Assembly (NCBI RefSeq): GCF_024266705.1
Contig: NZ_CP100757.1
Span: 1,488,001-1,552,000 of the forward strand
Reading direction: 5' to 3'
Origin: Natrinema gelatinilyticum
GTDB lineage: Archaea > Halobacteriota > Halobacteria > Halobacteriales > Natrialbaceae
Length of the DNA stretch: 64,000 bases
Below the pieces are notes generated by a model. That model was not told where the DNA came from, ran no database searches, and saw nothing but the letters and a program-made list of their open reading frames with translations. The position numbers and the translations under genes are program-made. This document shows positions 1-8,352 of this stretch, in pieces (positions within the stretch are counted from its first letter, which is position 1; every line of letters begins with the position of its first letter).

Positions 1-2025
1 GCCGACGGGATGGATGCCCGCGACGACGACGTCGTCGTCCACGAGTCCGTAGGGACGAACGTCGTCGACAACGAACACCTCGAGTTCGGCGATCCCGATG
101 CGGCCTTCGCGGACGCCGACCGCGTCGTCGAAGGGGAGTACACGTGGGGGCGCATTTCTGGGGTCCCGCTCGAGACGGCCGGCGCCGTCGCCCGCTACGA
201 CGACGAAACCGACTCGTTCGACATCGACTGCAACATCCAGTTGCACACCCTCGTCGACGACATGATCTACGAGACGCTCGGCTACGCGGCCGACGATGTA
301 CGGGTGAACGTCCCCGCCGACGTCGGCGGCAGCTATGGGACGAAAATCGGGATTCACCGCTACTGCTGTCTGACCGCGATGGCGAGCCAGCAACTCGAGC
401 GGCCGGTGAAGTTCGAGGAGGACCGAATCGAGAACCTCCAGGGCGGCGACATGCACTCCTCGGACCGCACGTACGAGGTCCGGATGGCCGTCGACGACGA
501 CGGCACAATGCGAGGCCTCGACGTCTGGTTCGTCGACGACTTCGGCGCGTACCCGCGGTACCCGATCAATCAGGTGCTCAAGCCGCTGTCGGTGCTGACG
601 AACTCCTACGAAATCGCCGACGTCAGTTACGAGTACGACCTCGTGCTAACGAACAAGACGTCCCAGACCGCCTACCGCGGGTTCGGCGTCGACCCCCACA
701 TCTACGCCCTCGAGATGATCGTCGACAAGGCCGCCCGCGAACTCGACATGGATCCGAGCGAATTCCGGCGTCGAAACCTGATCACGCCCAACCAGATGCC
801 CTACCGGCTCCCGTCACACAACCTCTACGACTCGGGCGACTACCCTGCGACGCTCGACCGAATCGAGGAGATCATCGACGACGAGCGCGACGGCGGCATG
901 CTGGACCCCGAAGTCGTCGCCGAGAAGCGCGAGGAGGGGAAGTACCGCGGCGTCCAGCCAAGCGTCATCATCGAACCCGGGGCGAGCGGCTCCGACTGGA
1001 CCGACCGCCAGCGGACCGACAAGGACGACCTCGAGGAGCGCTCGCGCGACGAGGTCGACGAACTGCCCGAACACCTTCGCGCCGAAATCCGCGAGGACGG
1101 GTCGGTTCGCGCGTACCTCGCGACCGACTCCTCCGGACAGGGCCACCAGACGCTGGTCTCCCAGCTGCTCGCGGACGAACTCGGCGTCCTGCCCAGCGAC
1201 ATCGAGGTCGACTACCTCGACAGCGTCGACGCGCCAACCGAGTACGGGAGCGCGGCCTCTCGCATGGCCGTGATGCTGTCGGGGGCGACCGTCGGCGTCA
1301 CAGAGCGGCTCGTCGCCAACCTCGAGGCGCTCGCGGCCGATCACTGGGACGTCTCGACCGACGACGTCTCTTATCAGGACGGCACAGTCGATCGGCTCGG
1401 CACCAACGACTCGCTCTCGCTGGCCGAGCTCGCCGAACTCGACGCGGCGGTGAATGACGCCGGCGACCGGCGGACCCGCGTAAGATACAACTACGACCAC
1501 CCCGCGACGAACCTCGAGGAGTTCGACGAGGCGCTGACGCGGAAGTATCCGGTCTACCCGACCGCCGCGTTCGGCGCGAACGCCCCCATCGTCGAGGTCG
1601 ACGCGGAGACCGGCGAAGTCGAGATCCTCAAGTTCTACACCGTCCGCGACTGCGGGACGATGCTCAACCCGATGATCGTCGAGGGACAGGCCCACGGCGG
1701 GATCGCCCAAGGGATAGGTGCTGCGCTGCTCGAGGAGTTCGGCTACGAGGACGACGGCCAGCCTCAGGCGATCACACTGTTCGATTACCTGTTGCCGTCG
1801 ATCGAGGAGATGCCGGTGATCGAGATGGAACACACCGAGACGCCGTCGCCGTTCACCGAGACGGGCGCGAAGGGCGTCGGCGAGGGTGGGATGATCGACG
1901 CCCCCGCGAGCATCGCCACGTCGATCAACGCGGCTCTCGAGCCGCTCTCGGCCGACGAACCCGCCGACCGGATCCCGGTCGCACCGGACCACCTCCGGAA
2001 GAAGCTGCGGGAGCGCGACAAGTAA
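1..2025 (+). CDS. Molybdenum hydroxylase large subunit (xanthine dehydrogenase/CoxL family), 5'-partial
   Basis: This is the molybdopterin-binding catalytic subunit of a xanthine dehydrogenase-family enzyme, which hydroxylates N-heterocycles or aldehydes using water. The reading frame is open from the first base, so roughly the first 100 residues of a usual 750-800 aa protein lie outside the window; the ATG at 10 is probably internal. Visible motifs are a GQGHQT stretch near codon 380, an AYRGFG loop near codon 224, and GAKGVGEGG near codon 625 carrying the catalytic Glu. The AYRGFG loop is xanthine dehydrogenase-like; CO dehydrogenases have a Cys-containing VAYRCSFR loop there. The FAD subunit and a CoxG-like protein lie convergently downstream. 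No 2Fe-2S subunit is visible. The family is certain; the substrate is not, although the nucleobase genes nearby favour a purine or pyrimidine. Confidence 0.93.
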   Translation, partial: ADGMDARDDDVVVHESVGTNVVDNEHLEFGDPDAAFADADRVVEGEYTWGRISGVPLETAGAVARYDDETDSFDIDCNIQLHTLVDDMIYETLGYAADDVRVNVPADVGGSYGTKIGIHRYCCLTAMASQQLERPVKFEEDRIENLQGGDMHSSDRTYEVRMAVDDDGTMRGLDVWFVDDFGAYPRYPINQVLKPLSVLTNSYEIADVSYEYDLVLTNKTSQTAYRGFGVDPHIYALEMIVDKAARELDMDPSEFRRRNLITPNQMPYRLPSHNLYDSGDYPATLDRIEEIIDDERDGGMLDPEVVAEKREEGKYRGVQPSVIIEPGASGSDWTDRQRTDKDDLEERSRDEVDELPEHLRAEIREDGSVRAYLATDSSGQGHQTLVSQLLADELGVLPSDIEVDYLDSVDAPTEYGSAASRMAVMLSGATVGVTERLVANLEALAADHWDVSTDDVSYQDGTVDRLGTNDSLSLAELAELDAAVNDAGDRRTRVRYNYDHPATNLEEFDEALTRKYPVYPTAAFGANAPIVEVDAETGEVEILKFYTVRDCGTMLNPMIVEGQAHGGIAQGIGAALLEEFGYEDDGQPQAITLFDYLLPSIEEMPVIEMEHTETPSPFTETGAKGVGEGGMIDAPASIATSINAALEPLSADEPADRIPVAPDHLRKKLRERDK

Positions 2026-2117
2026 CGACGCGCCGTTCCGTATTTGTCCGTTCTCCGTTCGAATCGACCGAATCCCTCGAGGATCGCCGTCGCTCGAGCG
2101 AACCGTCTTCGACGGAC

Positions 2118-2123
2118 AAAAAA
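2118..2123 (-). terminator. T-run terminator of the CoxM/CoxG operon
   Basis: Six T residues in the minus-strand transcript lie about 17 nt after the CoxG-like stop codon. U-tracts are the usual archaeal intrinsic termination signal. No strong hairpin precedes it. Confidence 0.4.
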
Positions 2124-2139
2124 GGATGCGAGTTCGAGT

Positions 2140-2646
2140 TCAGTTGTCCGACTCGAGCGCGGCGTCCTCTTCGGGCGCGGCCTCGAGTTCCGATTCGGCC
2201 GGGACGCCCTCGTTGGCTTTCTCCTGCATCTGTGAGAAGAACTTCTCGACCAAACGGTTGGTGACGCTCTTGAGCGCGCGGCCGCCGAGGCTGGCGATCG
2301 TCCCTGAGACGTCGGCGGACGCGGACCAGACGACCGTCGTTCCGCCGTCGTTTTCCCGGAGTTCCATCTCCGCGACCGTCTCGAACTCGTTTCGCGGCGC
2401 GTGACCGGTCGCCTTCATCTCAAGCACGTCGGGACGGTCAGTGCGGGTGACCACGACGTCGACGTCAAACTCGGGCTTGACGCTCCCGACGCCGACGGCC
2501 ATGACCGCCTCGATTTCGTGGGGGGAGACGAGGTTCATCTCCTTGCATCCGGGCGCGCACTCGGCGAGGATATCGGTGTCCGTGAAGTGCGGCCATAGTT
2601 CTTCTTTCGACTGTCCCATCTCGTTTTCGCCGGTGAATTCTAACAT
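2140..2646 (-). CDS. CoxG-like SRPBCC family protein
   Basis: This 168-residue protein starts MLEFTGENEMGQSKEELWPHF and has the CoxG/SRPBCC pattern, with a conserved early segment (DTDILAECAPGC) in which a Pro-Gly turn precedes the second strand. In carbon monoxide dehydrogenase CoxG anchors the enzyme to the membrane; related proteins accompany many molybdenum hydroxylases. The C-terminal tail after about residue 145 is very acidic and low in complexity. The ATG overlaps the end of the FAD-subunit gene by 7 nt, so the two are translationally coupled. A longer upstream start in this frame would run through the FAD-subunit gene and was not used. A second CoxG-like gene is at the right end of the window. 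Confidence 0.85.
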   Translation of the reverse strand: MLEFTGENEMGQSKEELWPHFTDTDILAECAPGCKEMNLVSPHEIEAVMAVGVGSVKPEFDVDVVVTRTDRPDVLEMKATGHAPRNEFETVAEMELRENDGGTTVVWSASADVSGTIASLGGRALKSVTNRLVEKFFSQMQEKANEGVPAESELEAAPEEDAALESDN

Positions 2647-3542
2647 TGTGTCTCCGTTGCTACCGCGCGTTCGTACGACGTTTCGAGCGAGCGCTTGGCG
2701 TACTCGCCGGCCACTTCCTCCTTGTAGTCTCGATCGGCGTGCATCTCCGACTCGGGCGTGACCGCCCCGGAGACGGTCTCGACGACTGCCTCCAGTCCCT
2801 CCACCGAGAGGGGAGTCCCCTCGACGTGGGCCTCGGCCTCCTCGACGCGAAGCGGGACGTCCGCCGCGTTGGCCAGTGCGATCCGGGCGTCTTCGATGAC
2901 GGGGTCGTCCGCAGTCGGATCGTCGACCCGGATCGCGGTAGCCGCGCTGACCGTCGGGAAGGTCTGAGCCGCCCGCTTCAGTTCGACGAATGCCATGCCG
3001 GTCCGCTCGGGAGGGAACGGGCCCGTCGGTATGGAAACGGACTCGATGAGTTCCTCCTCGCGGAGGTCCGTGAACATGTAGGCGATGAAGTAGTCGTCGA
3101 CGGGGACGTCCCGACTCCCCTCGGTCGACCGGAGATGGAGCGTTCCCTCGAGCGCGACCAGCGCCGCGGGGTAGTTCCCCGCCGGATCGGCTTCGCCGAT
3201 GCTCCCGCCCATCGTCCCCTGATTGCGCACCGACGGGCCGGCGATCTGCTCGGCGGCCTCGGGGAGCATGGAGAGGCGCTCGGCGAGTCGGTCCGAGCGC
3301 TCGATCGTCCGGTGGCGCGCCATCGCACCGATTCGGACCGCGTCGTCGTCGACGTCGATGAACTCGAGTTCGTCGACGCCGTTGAGGTCGACGAGGTGAT
3401 CGGGAGTTGCCAGTCGGTTCGCCATCACGATGCCGAGCGACTGGTTCCCCGCGAGGAGTTCGGCCTCCTCGAGTTCGTCGAGGAGCTCGAGCGCTTCCTC
3501 GACCGTCCCCGGTCGGTGATGGGTGAACGGTGCCGGCTTCAT
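2640..3542 (-). CDS. Molybdenum hydroxylase FAD-binding subunit (CoxM/XdhB-like)
   Basis: This is the 300-residue FAD subunit that passes electrons from the molybdenum and iron-sulfur centres to the acceptor. The N-terminal FAD-binding half has the hallmark AGNQSLGIVMANRL segment (the family AGGxSLxPxMxxRL motif) near residues 32-45 and VRNQGTMGGSIGEADPAGN near 106-124 (family RNxGTxGGN). The C-terminal CO_deh_flav_C domain follows from about residue 175. It starts an operon with the CoxG-like gene and is convergent with the large-subunit gene. In many operons the order is CoxM-CoxS-CoxL; here the small 2Fe-2S subunit is not between them. Confidence 0.92.
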   Translation of the reverse strand: MKPAPFTHHRPGTVEEALELLDELEEAELLAGNQSLGIVMANRLATPDHLVDLNGVDELEFIDVDDDAVRIGAMARHRTIERSDRLAERLSMLPEAAEQIAGPSVRNQGTMGGSIGEADPAGNYPAALVALEGTLHLRSTEGSRDVPVDDYFIAYMFTDLREEELIESVSIPTGPFPPERTGMAFVELKRAAQTFPTVSAATAIRVDDPTADDPVIEDARIALANAADVPLRVEEAEAHVEGTPLSVEGLEAVVETVSGAVTPESEMHADRDYKEEVAGEYAKRSLETSYERAVATETQC

Positions 3543-3745
3543 ACTCCCTCGAGGCGAGCGAGCGTCGGGCCAACGGCTGCCCGTCGACGGTCGGAACCGT
3601 ACCGATACTCGTGGCTGGTATGTGTGATCATTGGGCTGTCACGCGGTATCATACGATTTGATCGACCGGACTAATAAATGTTGTTACGGGTCACCAAGAG
3701 ATAGCGGACGTTCGGCGTAGCGTCCGACTGGCCTGTTCACGTACG

Positions 3746-3750
3746 TTTAA
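3746..3750 (+). promoter_or_regulatory. TATA-like box of the cyclase gene
   Basis: TTTAA centred about 29 nt before the ATG at 3777 fits a leaderless or nearly leaderless haloarchaeal promoter. The 234-bp gap to the divergent FAD-subunit gene must hold both promoters. Confidence 0.45.
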
Positions 3751-3776
3751 GTGAGACGCAACGAAAGGATAGATCC

Positions 3777-4535
3777 ATGCTCGACGGTTACGAGATGTAC
3801 GACCTGACGCAGCCGTGGTCACAGGACACGCCGGCCTGGCCGACGTACGACAATCCCAAGGTCTGGTACGAGAAGAGCCTGGACACGGAGAAGGTGAACG
3901 GACAGAAGATCGAATTCATGAATCACACCGGAACGCACCTCGACGGCGAGAAACACTTCGTCGCGAGCGGGCGGGACATCGAGGAGGTCGGCCTCGACGA
4001 ACTGGTCGGCGACGCGGTGGTCGCCGACATCTCCAACAAGGTCGGCGACTACGACGTCTACACCAGCGAGATGATCGAGGACGTCTGCGACGTCCGGGAG
4101 GGCGACATCCTGTTCATCCACACGGGATACCAGGACCACGCGTGGCACACCGAGGAGGCGGACCCGCACCGGTACTTCTGCAAACACCCCGGTCCGAACG
4201 CCGAGTTCGCCGAGTGGTGCAAGGAGATGAACCTGAACTACCTCATCCTCGACTGCGGCAGCGCGGACCACCCGATGAACACGGTCATCCGTGACGTCCG
4301 CCCGGAACTCGCCGAGGAAGCCGCCGACCACCTCGGCGTCGACGACCTCGACGAGATCTTCCCGCCCGAGGGGTATCAGATCATGCACACCGAGCTCTTC
4401 CCAGAGGGGATCATCCACGTCGAGAACGCTCAGGTCCCCGCGGAACTGCTCAACGAGCGCGTTCAGATCGGAACCTTCCCGTGGCGGTTCCGCGGCGGCG
4501 AATCCAGCGTCTCCCGCGTCGTCGCGTTCGAGTAA
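3777..4535 (+). CDS. Cyclase family hydrolase (kynurenine formamidase-like, PF04199)
   Basis: This 252-residue metal-dependent hydrolase has the family signature HTGTHLDGEKHF at residues 51-62 (HxGTHxDxxxHF), which supplies the metal ligands and the catalytic His. The family includes kynurenine formamidase, isatin hydrolase and 'polyketide cyclase'-type enzymes that open cyclic amides or hydrolyse formamides. The start is the first ATG after a TATA-like box, and the length is normal. It lies between the molybdenum hydroxylase genes and cytosine deaminase, so a role in opening an oxidised heterocycle is reasonable, but this is inference. Kynurenine formamidase proper is the main alternative; no kynureninase is visible. 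Confidence 0.88.
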   Translation: MLDGYEMYDLTQPWSQDTPAWPTYDNPKVWYEKSLDTEKVNGQKIEFMNHTGTHLDGEKHFVASGRDIEEVGLDELVGDAVVADISNKVGDYDVYTSEMIEDVCDVREGDILFIHTGYQDHAWHTEEADPHRYFCKHPGPNAEFAEWCKEMNLNYLILDCGSADHPMNTVIRDVRPELAEEAADHLGVDDLDEIFPPEGYQIMHTELFPEGIIHVENAQVPAELLNERVQIGTFPWRFRGGESSVSRVVAFE

Positions 4536-4547
4536 CGGACTCGACAG

Positions 4548-4552
4548 TTTTT
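4548..4552 (+). terminator. Possible T-run terminator after the cyclase gene
   Basis: Five T residues occur 13 nt after the stop codon, just before the convergent codA-like gene. Confidence 0.3.
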
Positions 4553-4674
4553 GCTTCGGATTCGAAGTCGTGAGATATGTACCGCGATTCTCCTCGTATC
4601 CGAGGGGAAAATTGGGGCCGAAAACGACGTAGCATCGACCGTCCGGTACTAACGGGACAGTCGTTCAGACGATG

Positions 4675-5967
4675 CTAGCGCTGGAAGTCGATTGGCCGAT
4701 CGCCTTCTTCTTCGCGGACGACCCGGGTGCTCGCGGGCTCCGTCCGCGCGATTTCGCGTCCCTCCTTGAGGACCAGCGTTCGCGGTGCTCGCGTCCGGAG
4801 CGTGTTGAACGGGTCCGGAGCGTCGTAGACGACGAGCGATCCCTCCGCCCCGACGGAGAGCCCGTACTCGTCGACGCCGAAGGCGCTCGCGTTCACCGTT
4901 GTGAGCATCTCCCAGATCGGTTCGACGTCACCGCGACCGCTCATATGCGCGTAGTGGAGCAGCACGAACGCGGCGTCGAGCGGATCGCCGCGGCCGTAGT
5001 GATACCACGGGTCCATCACGGAGTCGTGACCGAGCCCGACGGTGACCCCGGCCGCCCGCAGTTCGTCGATTCTAGTGTGACCACGGCGGCGGGGGTAGTC
5101 GTCGTGTCGCCCCTGCAACACCGAGTTGTCCGGCGGGTTGGTTATCACGTCGACGCCGCTCTCGGCGAGCAGCGAAATTACCTTCGCCGCGTAACTGTTG
5201 GGATACGAGTGCATCGCCGTCGCGTGGCTCGCCGTCACGCGGTCGCCGATCCCGCGCTTGCTCGCCTCGCTGGCGAGCACTTCGGTGAATCGCGACCCCG
5301 GATCGTCCGTCTCGTCGATGTGGAGGTCAGCGGGTCGATCGTACGCCTCCGCGAGGTCCATCGCGAGTTCGACCGACGCGACGCCGTCCTCGCGAGTGTG
5401 TTCGTTGTGCGGAATCGCGCCCACGACGTCCGCCCCCATCTCGAGGGCCTCCCGGAGCAGATCCTCGTGAGTCGGGTCGGTGAAGATCCCGTCCTGCGGA
5501 AACGCGACGACCTGTAGGTCGACCAGGTCCGCGACTTCTTCCCGGAGCTCGAGCAGGGCCTCGACGCCGGTCAGCGACATCTCCGTCGTATCGGCGTGGG
5601 TCCGGACGCGGGTGACGCCATGGGCCGCGAGCCACTCGACCGTCCGTTCGGCCCGCGATTTCACGTCGTCGGCCTCGAGAGCGTCCTTCCGATCCCCCCA
5701 GATCCGGATTCCCTCGGCGAGCGTGCCCGACTCGTTCCACGTCGGGTTGCCGGCGGTGAGCGTCGCGTCCAGATGGATGTGCGGTTCGGTCAGCGTCGGC
5801 GTCACGAACCGGCCGGCGGCGTCGTACCGCCGGGACTCCGGGACGGCCGTCGGATCGATCGATCCGGTCGACTCGAGGCGCGAAATACGTCCGTCTTCGA
5901 TCGCGATGTCGATCGACGATCCGTCGACGGCGGTGGCGTCGGTGACGATCCACGAGGTCATATGCAT
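4675..5967 (-). CDS. codA: Cytosine deaminase (CodA-type amidohydrolase)
   Basis: The product is a 430-residue amidohydrolase-superfamily enzyme expected to convert cytosine to uracil and ammonia. Metal and substrate motifs follow E. coli CodA closely: HIHLD (H63, H65), FPQDGI (E. coli FPQEGI), HIDETDD, SHATAMHS and GHDSVMDPW. Long stretches between them also match, such as WNESGTLAEGI and RRRGHTRIDEL. One difference stands out: the residue after the metal-binding Asp is Ser, where E. coli has Asp314, a specificity residue. An ATG two codons later is an equally good start. The gene is divergent from a CodB-type permease, as expected for a cytosine uptake and deamination pair. Isoguanine or another aminopyrimidine is an alternative substrate. 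Confidence 0.92.
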   Translation of the reverse strand: MHMTSWIVTDATAVDGSSIDIAIEDGRISRLESTGSIDPTAVPESRRYDAAGRFVTPTLTEPHIHLDATLTAGNPTWNESGTLAEGIRIWGDRKDALEADDVKSRAERTVEWLAAHGVTRVRTHADTTEMSLTGVEALLELREEVADLVDLQVVAFPQDGIFTDPTHEDLLREALEMGADVVGAIPHNEHTREDGVASVELAMDLAEAYDRPADLHIDETDDPGSRFTEVLASEASKRGIGDRVTASHATAMHSYPNSYAAKVISLLAESGVDVITNPPDNSVLQGRHDDYPRRRGHTRIDELRAAGVTVGLGHDSVMDPWYHYGRGDPLDAAFVLLHYAHMSGRGDVEPIWEMLTTVNASAFGVDEYGLSVGAEGSLVVYDAPDPFNTLRTRAPRTLVLKEGREIARTEPASTRVVREEEGDRPIDFQR

Positions 5968-6105
5968 GGATTCCAGTCCACGATAATAATAGTACCGAGG
6001 GTGCCGTTGTGAACAGGCAGTAGATCGAACAACCGGTGGACGAATAGCCGAAAGTTGGCGGATCTATTCCACTTCTATCAGAAAGATTGATTATTGTGGG
6101 ATAGA

Positions 6106-7506
6106 ATGTCACGCTATATGGCAACATCTGACGATAGATTCGACTGGTATCGCATTGTGTTCGGCGACGACGACCTATCGGATCCCGACTACCCACTCGA
6201 TCACGTCCCGAAGGACGAGCGGAAGGGATTGATCAGCCTCTCGGCCGTCCTACTCGGACTCGTCTTCTTCGCGGGGACGATGTGGGCGGGCGCGGAAGTC
6301 AGCGCGGCGATGGGCTTTCAGGAGATGCTGACCGCGATGGTCGTGGGCCACATCATTCTCGGGGCGTACGTCGCCCTCCTCTGTGCAATCTCCGCGAACG
6401 CGGGGCTCACGACCGTCCTGCTCGCTCGCTACTCGTTCGGCCGGATCGGTGCCAAGTGGGCAGATCTCCTGTTGGGCGGCACGCAGGTCGGCTGGTTCGG
6501 CGTAACGATCCCGATGGTTGCTATTCCGACGGCAACGTATCTGGGCCTCGAGAGCGCGACGATGGTCGGCGCGGTAATTCTTATCTGGGGCCTGTTACAC
6601 ATGTCGACCGCGTACTTCGGATACGACGGCATGGAGAAGCTCTCGTACGTCGCAGTACCCTTTCTCGTGATTGTAGGGCTGCTTTCGATCGCTCTCGCAG
6701 CCGGCGACGCCGGCGGGATCGACGGCCTCATGTCGCAGACCGGCGGCGGCGAGATGTCGTTCGGTCTCGCGGTAACGATCGTCGTCGGGACGTTCATCAG
6801 CGCGGGTACGCAGGCCCCGAACTGGGCGCGGTTCGCGATCAACTCGCGCATCGCCTTTTGGGCCGGGTTGATCGCGTTCCTCGTAGGCAACAGCTTCCTC
6901 TTTCTCAGCGGTGCGGTCGGCGGGACCGTCTACGACGTGACTCCTTCGGGCGACCTCTACGAGGTGCTGGTCGCACAGGGGCTCGCGTCCGTCGGCCTGA
7001 TTGCGCTGATCTTGAACATCTGGACGACCAACGACAATGCGGCCTACGCGTTCAGCGTCGCCGGAGCCGAGGCCTTCGAGTTCGATCGAAAGCGGCCGTT
7101 CGTCATCGCTGGGTGTGCGATCGGGATCCTCCTCGCGCTGGCCGGCGCCGACGAACTTCTCCTGCCGTGGCTCGAACTCCTCGGGCAGTACATTCCGCCC
7201 CTCGGTGCGGTCATTATCGCCGACTTCCTACTCTGTTGGCGGGGATCGGTTCCCCGCATGGACGGCGTTCAGTTCACAGGCGTCCGGTGGGTTGGCGTAT
7301 TCGCCTACGCCGCCGGCTGTCTCGTCGCGATCCTGACCGCCGGATCGGTGCTGCCGGGCGTCACGGCACCGGCTCTGATTCCGGGAATGGCCGCTCTCAA
7401 CGGGATGATCACCGCTGTGGTCGTTCACGTCGTCGGCTACTACGCCCTCGAGGAAACCGGTCTGCTTCCGGCTCACCGGGTTCACGAGGACGCCGACCGA
7501 GTCTGA
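6106..7506 (+). CDS. codB: Cytosine permease-like NCS1 transporter (CodB-type)
   Basis: This is a 12-helix nucleobase:cation symporter-1 protein of 466 residues from the chosen ATG. It carries family segments also seen in E. coli CodB: a Lys-Gly pair opening helix 1, FFAGTMWAGAEV, GLTTVLLARYSFG and LLLGGTQVGWFG. It should import cytosine or a related base at the cytoplasmic membrane. Three in-frame starts are possible: TTG at 6094, ATG at 6106 and ATG at 6118. The AT-rich stretch at 6083-6095 looks like promoter sequence, which argues against the TTG. The 138-bp gap to the divergent deaminase gene contains both promoters. Confidence 0.9.
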   Translation: MSRYMATSDDRFDWYRIVFGDDDLSDPDYPLDHVPKDERKGLISLSAVLLGLVFFAGTMWAGAEVSAAMGFQEMLTAMVVGHIILGAYVALLCAISANAGLTTVLLARYSFGRIGAKWADLLLGGTQVGWFGVTIPMVAIPTATYLGLESATMVGAVILIWGLLHMSTAYFGYDGMEKLSYVAVPFLVIVGLLSIALAAGDAGGIDGLMSQTGGGEMSFGLAVTIVVGTFISAGTQAPNWARFAINSRIAFWAGLIAFLVGNSFLFLSGAVGGTVYDVTPSGDLYEVLVAQGLASVGLIALILNIWTTNDNAAYAFSVAGAEAFEFDRKRPFVIAGCAIGILLALAGADELLLPWLELLGQYIPPLGAVIIADFLLCWRGSVPRMDGVQFTGVRWVGVFAYAAGCLVAILTAGSVLPGVTAPALIPGMAALNGMITAVVVHVVGYYALEETGLLPAHRVHEDADRV

Positions 7507-7554
7507 CCGCCGCGAAAACGTGGGTTGATTTCGGCGTCGATTTCTCGAGACGAC

Positions 7555-7980
7555 CTATCGAACGACGAGGACGGGCATCGACGACCGCCGCATGACTTTT
7601 TCCGCGACGCTCCCGAGGAGGACGCGAGTGACGCCGTCTCGACCGTGGCTGCCGATGACGATCATGTCGTAGTCGTCGTCCTCGGCACGCTTGACGATCA
7701 GTCGGTCCGGTCGCCCTCGGCCGCGTTCGGTCTCGATCTCGGTGCCACGGTCCGCCGCGAGCTCGCGGGCCGACTCGAGGATCTCCTCGGATCGTTCGCG
7801 TTCGGGCCGCTCGTCGGGAATGTCGCCGGTCATCCCGGAGAGCGTCCCGATGTCGCCGCGTCCGACCTCGAGGACGTGAATGGCCGTGATCGAGGCGTCC
7901 GGGAACGTTTCGATCGCGTACTCGAGTGCTTCCACCGATCTGTTCGAACCGTCGACGGGTACCAGGATCCGTTCGGGCAT
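7555..7980 (-). CDS. Universal stress protein, UspA family
   Basis: This 141-residue protein has a single Usp domain. It opens with MPERILVPVDGS and ends with the ATP-binding signature near residues 106-120 (GSHGRDGVTRVLLGS, family G2xG9GS) followed by a hydrophobic VPVLVV-like strand. Usp proteins bind ATP and influence stress responses; the specific role is unknown. It converges on the CodB-type permease gene. An upstream in-frame start at 8028 would add a non-conserved 16-residue leader and was rejected because Usp proteins begin almost directly with the first beta strand. Confidence 0.9.
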   Translation of the reverse strand: MPERILVPVDGSNRSVEALEYAIETFPDASITAIHVLEVGRGDIGTLSGMTGDIPDERPERERSEEILESARELAADRGTEIETERGRGRPDRLIVKRAEDDDYDMIVIGSHGRDGVTRVLLGSVAEKVMRRSSMPVLVVR

Positions 7981-8089
7981 AGCCGATAGTTGGGCGGCAA
8001 GCGACGTAGTAGTTCCCCGATCTCCCACGATTCGGGAACGACTGCCGCGAGGGGAGCGCTATTACCGGTCCGTACACACTACCGTAGCC

Positions 8090-8327
8090 ATGAAGGCTCC
8101 GGGATTCCGTTCGGCCCCCTGTTCAGTCTCGCGTTCTCGGAGCTGGCCGACGATCCCGGGTGACGCTGTCCGGAATGCTGCTCGTGGGAAACGGTGGCGC
8201 GCTGGCGTACCCGTGGCTCGTGGGCTGGCTGTTGGCCGCAACGGAGAGCTACGCTGCGGGGTTCGCGGCGATGGGGTTGACCGTCGCGGCGGTCTGGCTC
8301 CTCTGGGCGCTGACGATCGGTCGATAA
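8090..8327 (+). pseudogene. Remnant of an MFS transporter, C-terminal part, frameshifted
   Basis: From 8101 one frame reads GIPFGPLFSLAFSELADDPG and then meets a stop. A second frame, from about 8160, continues VTLSGMLLVGNGGALAYPWL and ends after two hydrophobic segments at 8327. Together they look like the last helices of a major facilitator protein split by a frameshift, with the rest of the gene missing. The second part would be a 50-residue ORF from the ATG at 8175. It lies between the Usp gene and the convergent hydrolase gene with no upstream transporter body. Confidence 0.55.
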
Positions 8328-8352
8328 AACAGGACCCCTTCAGTTCGATTCG

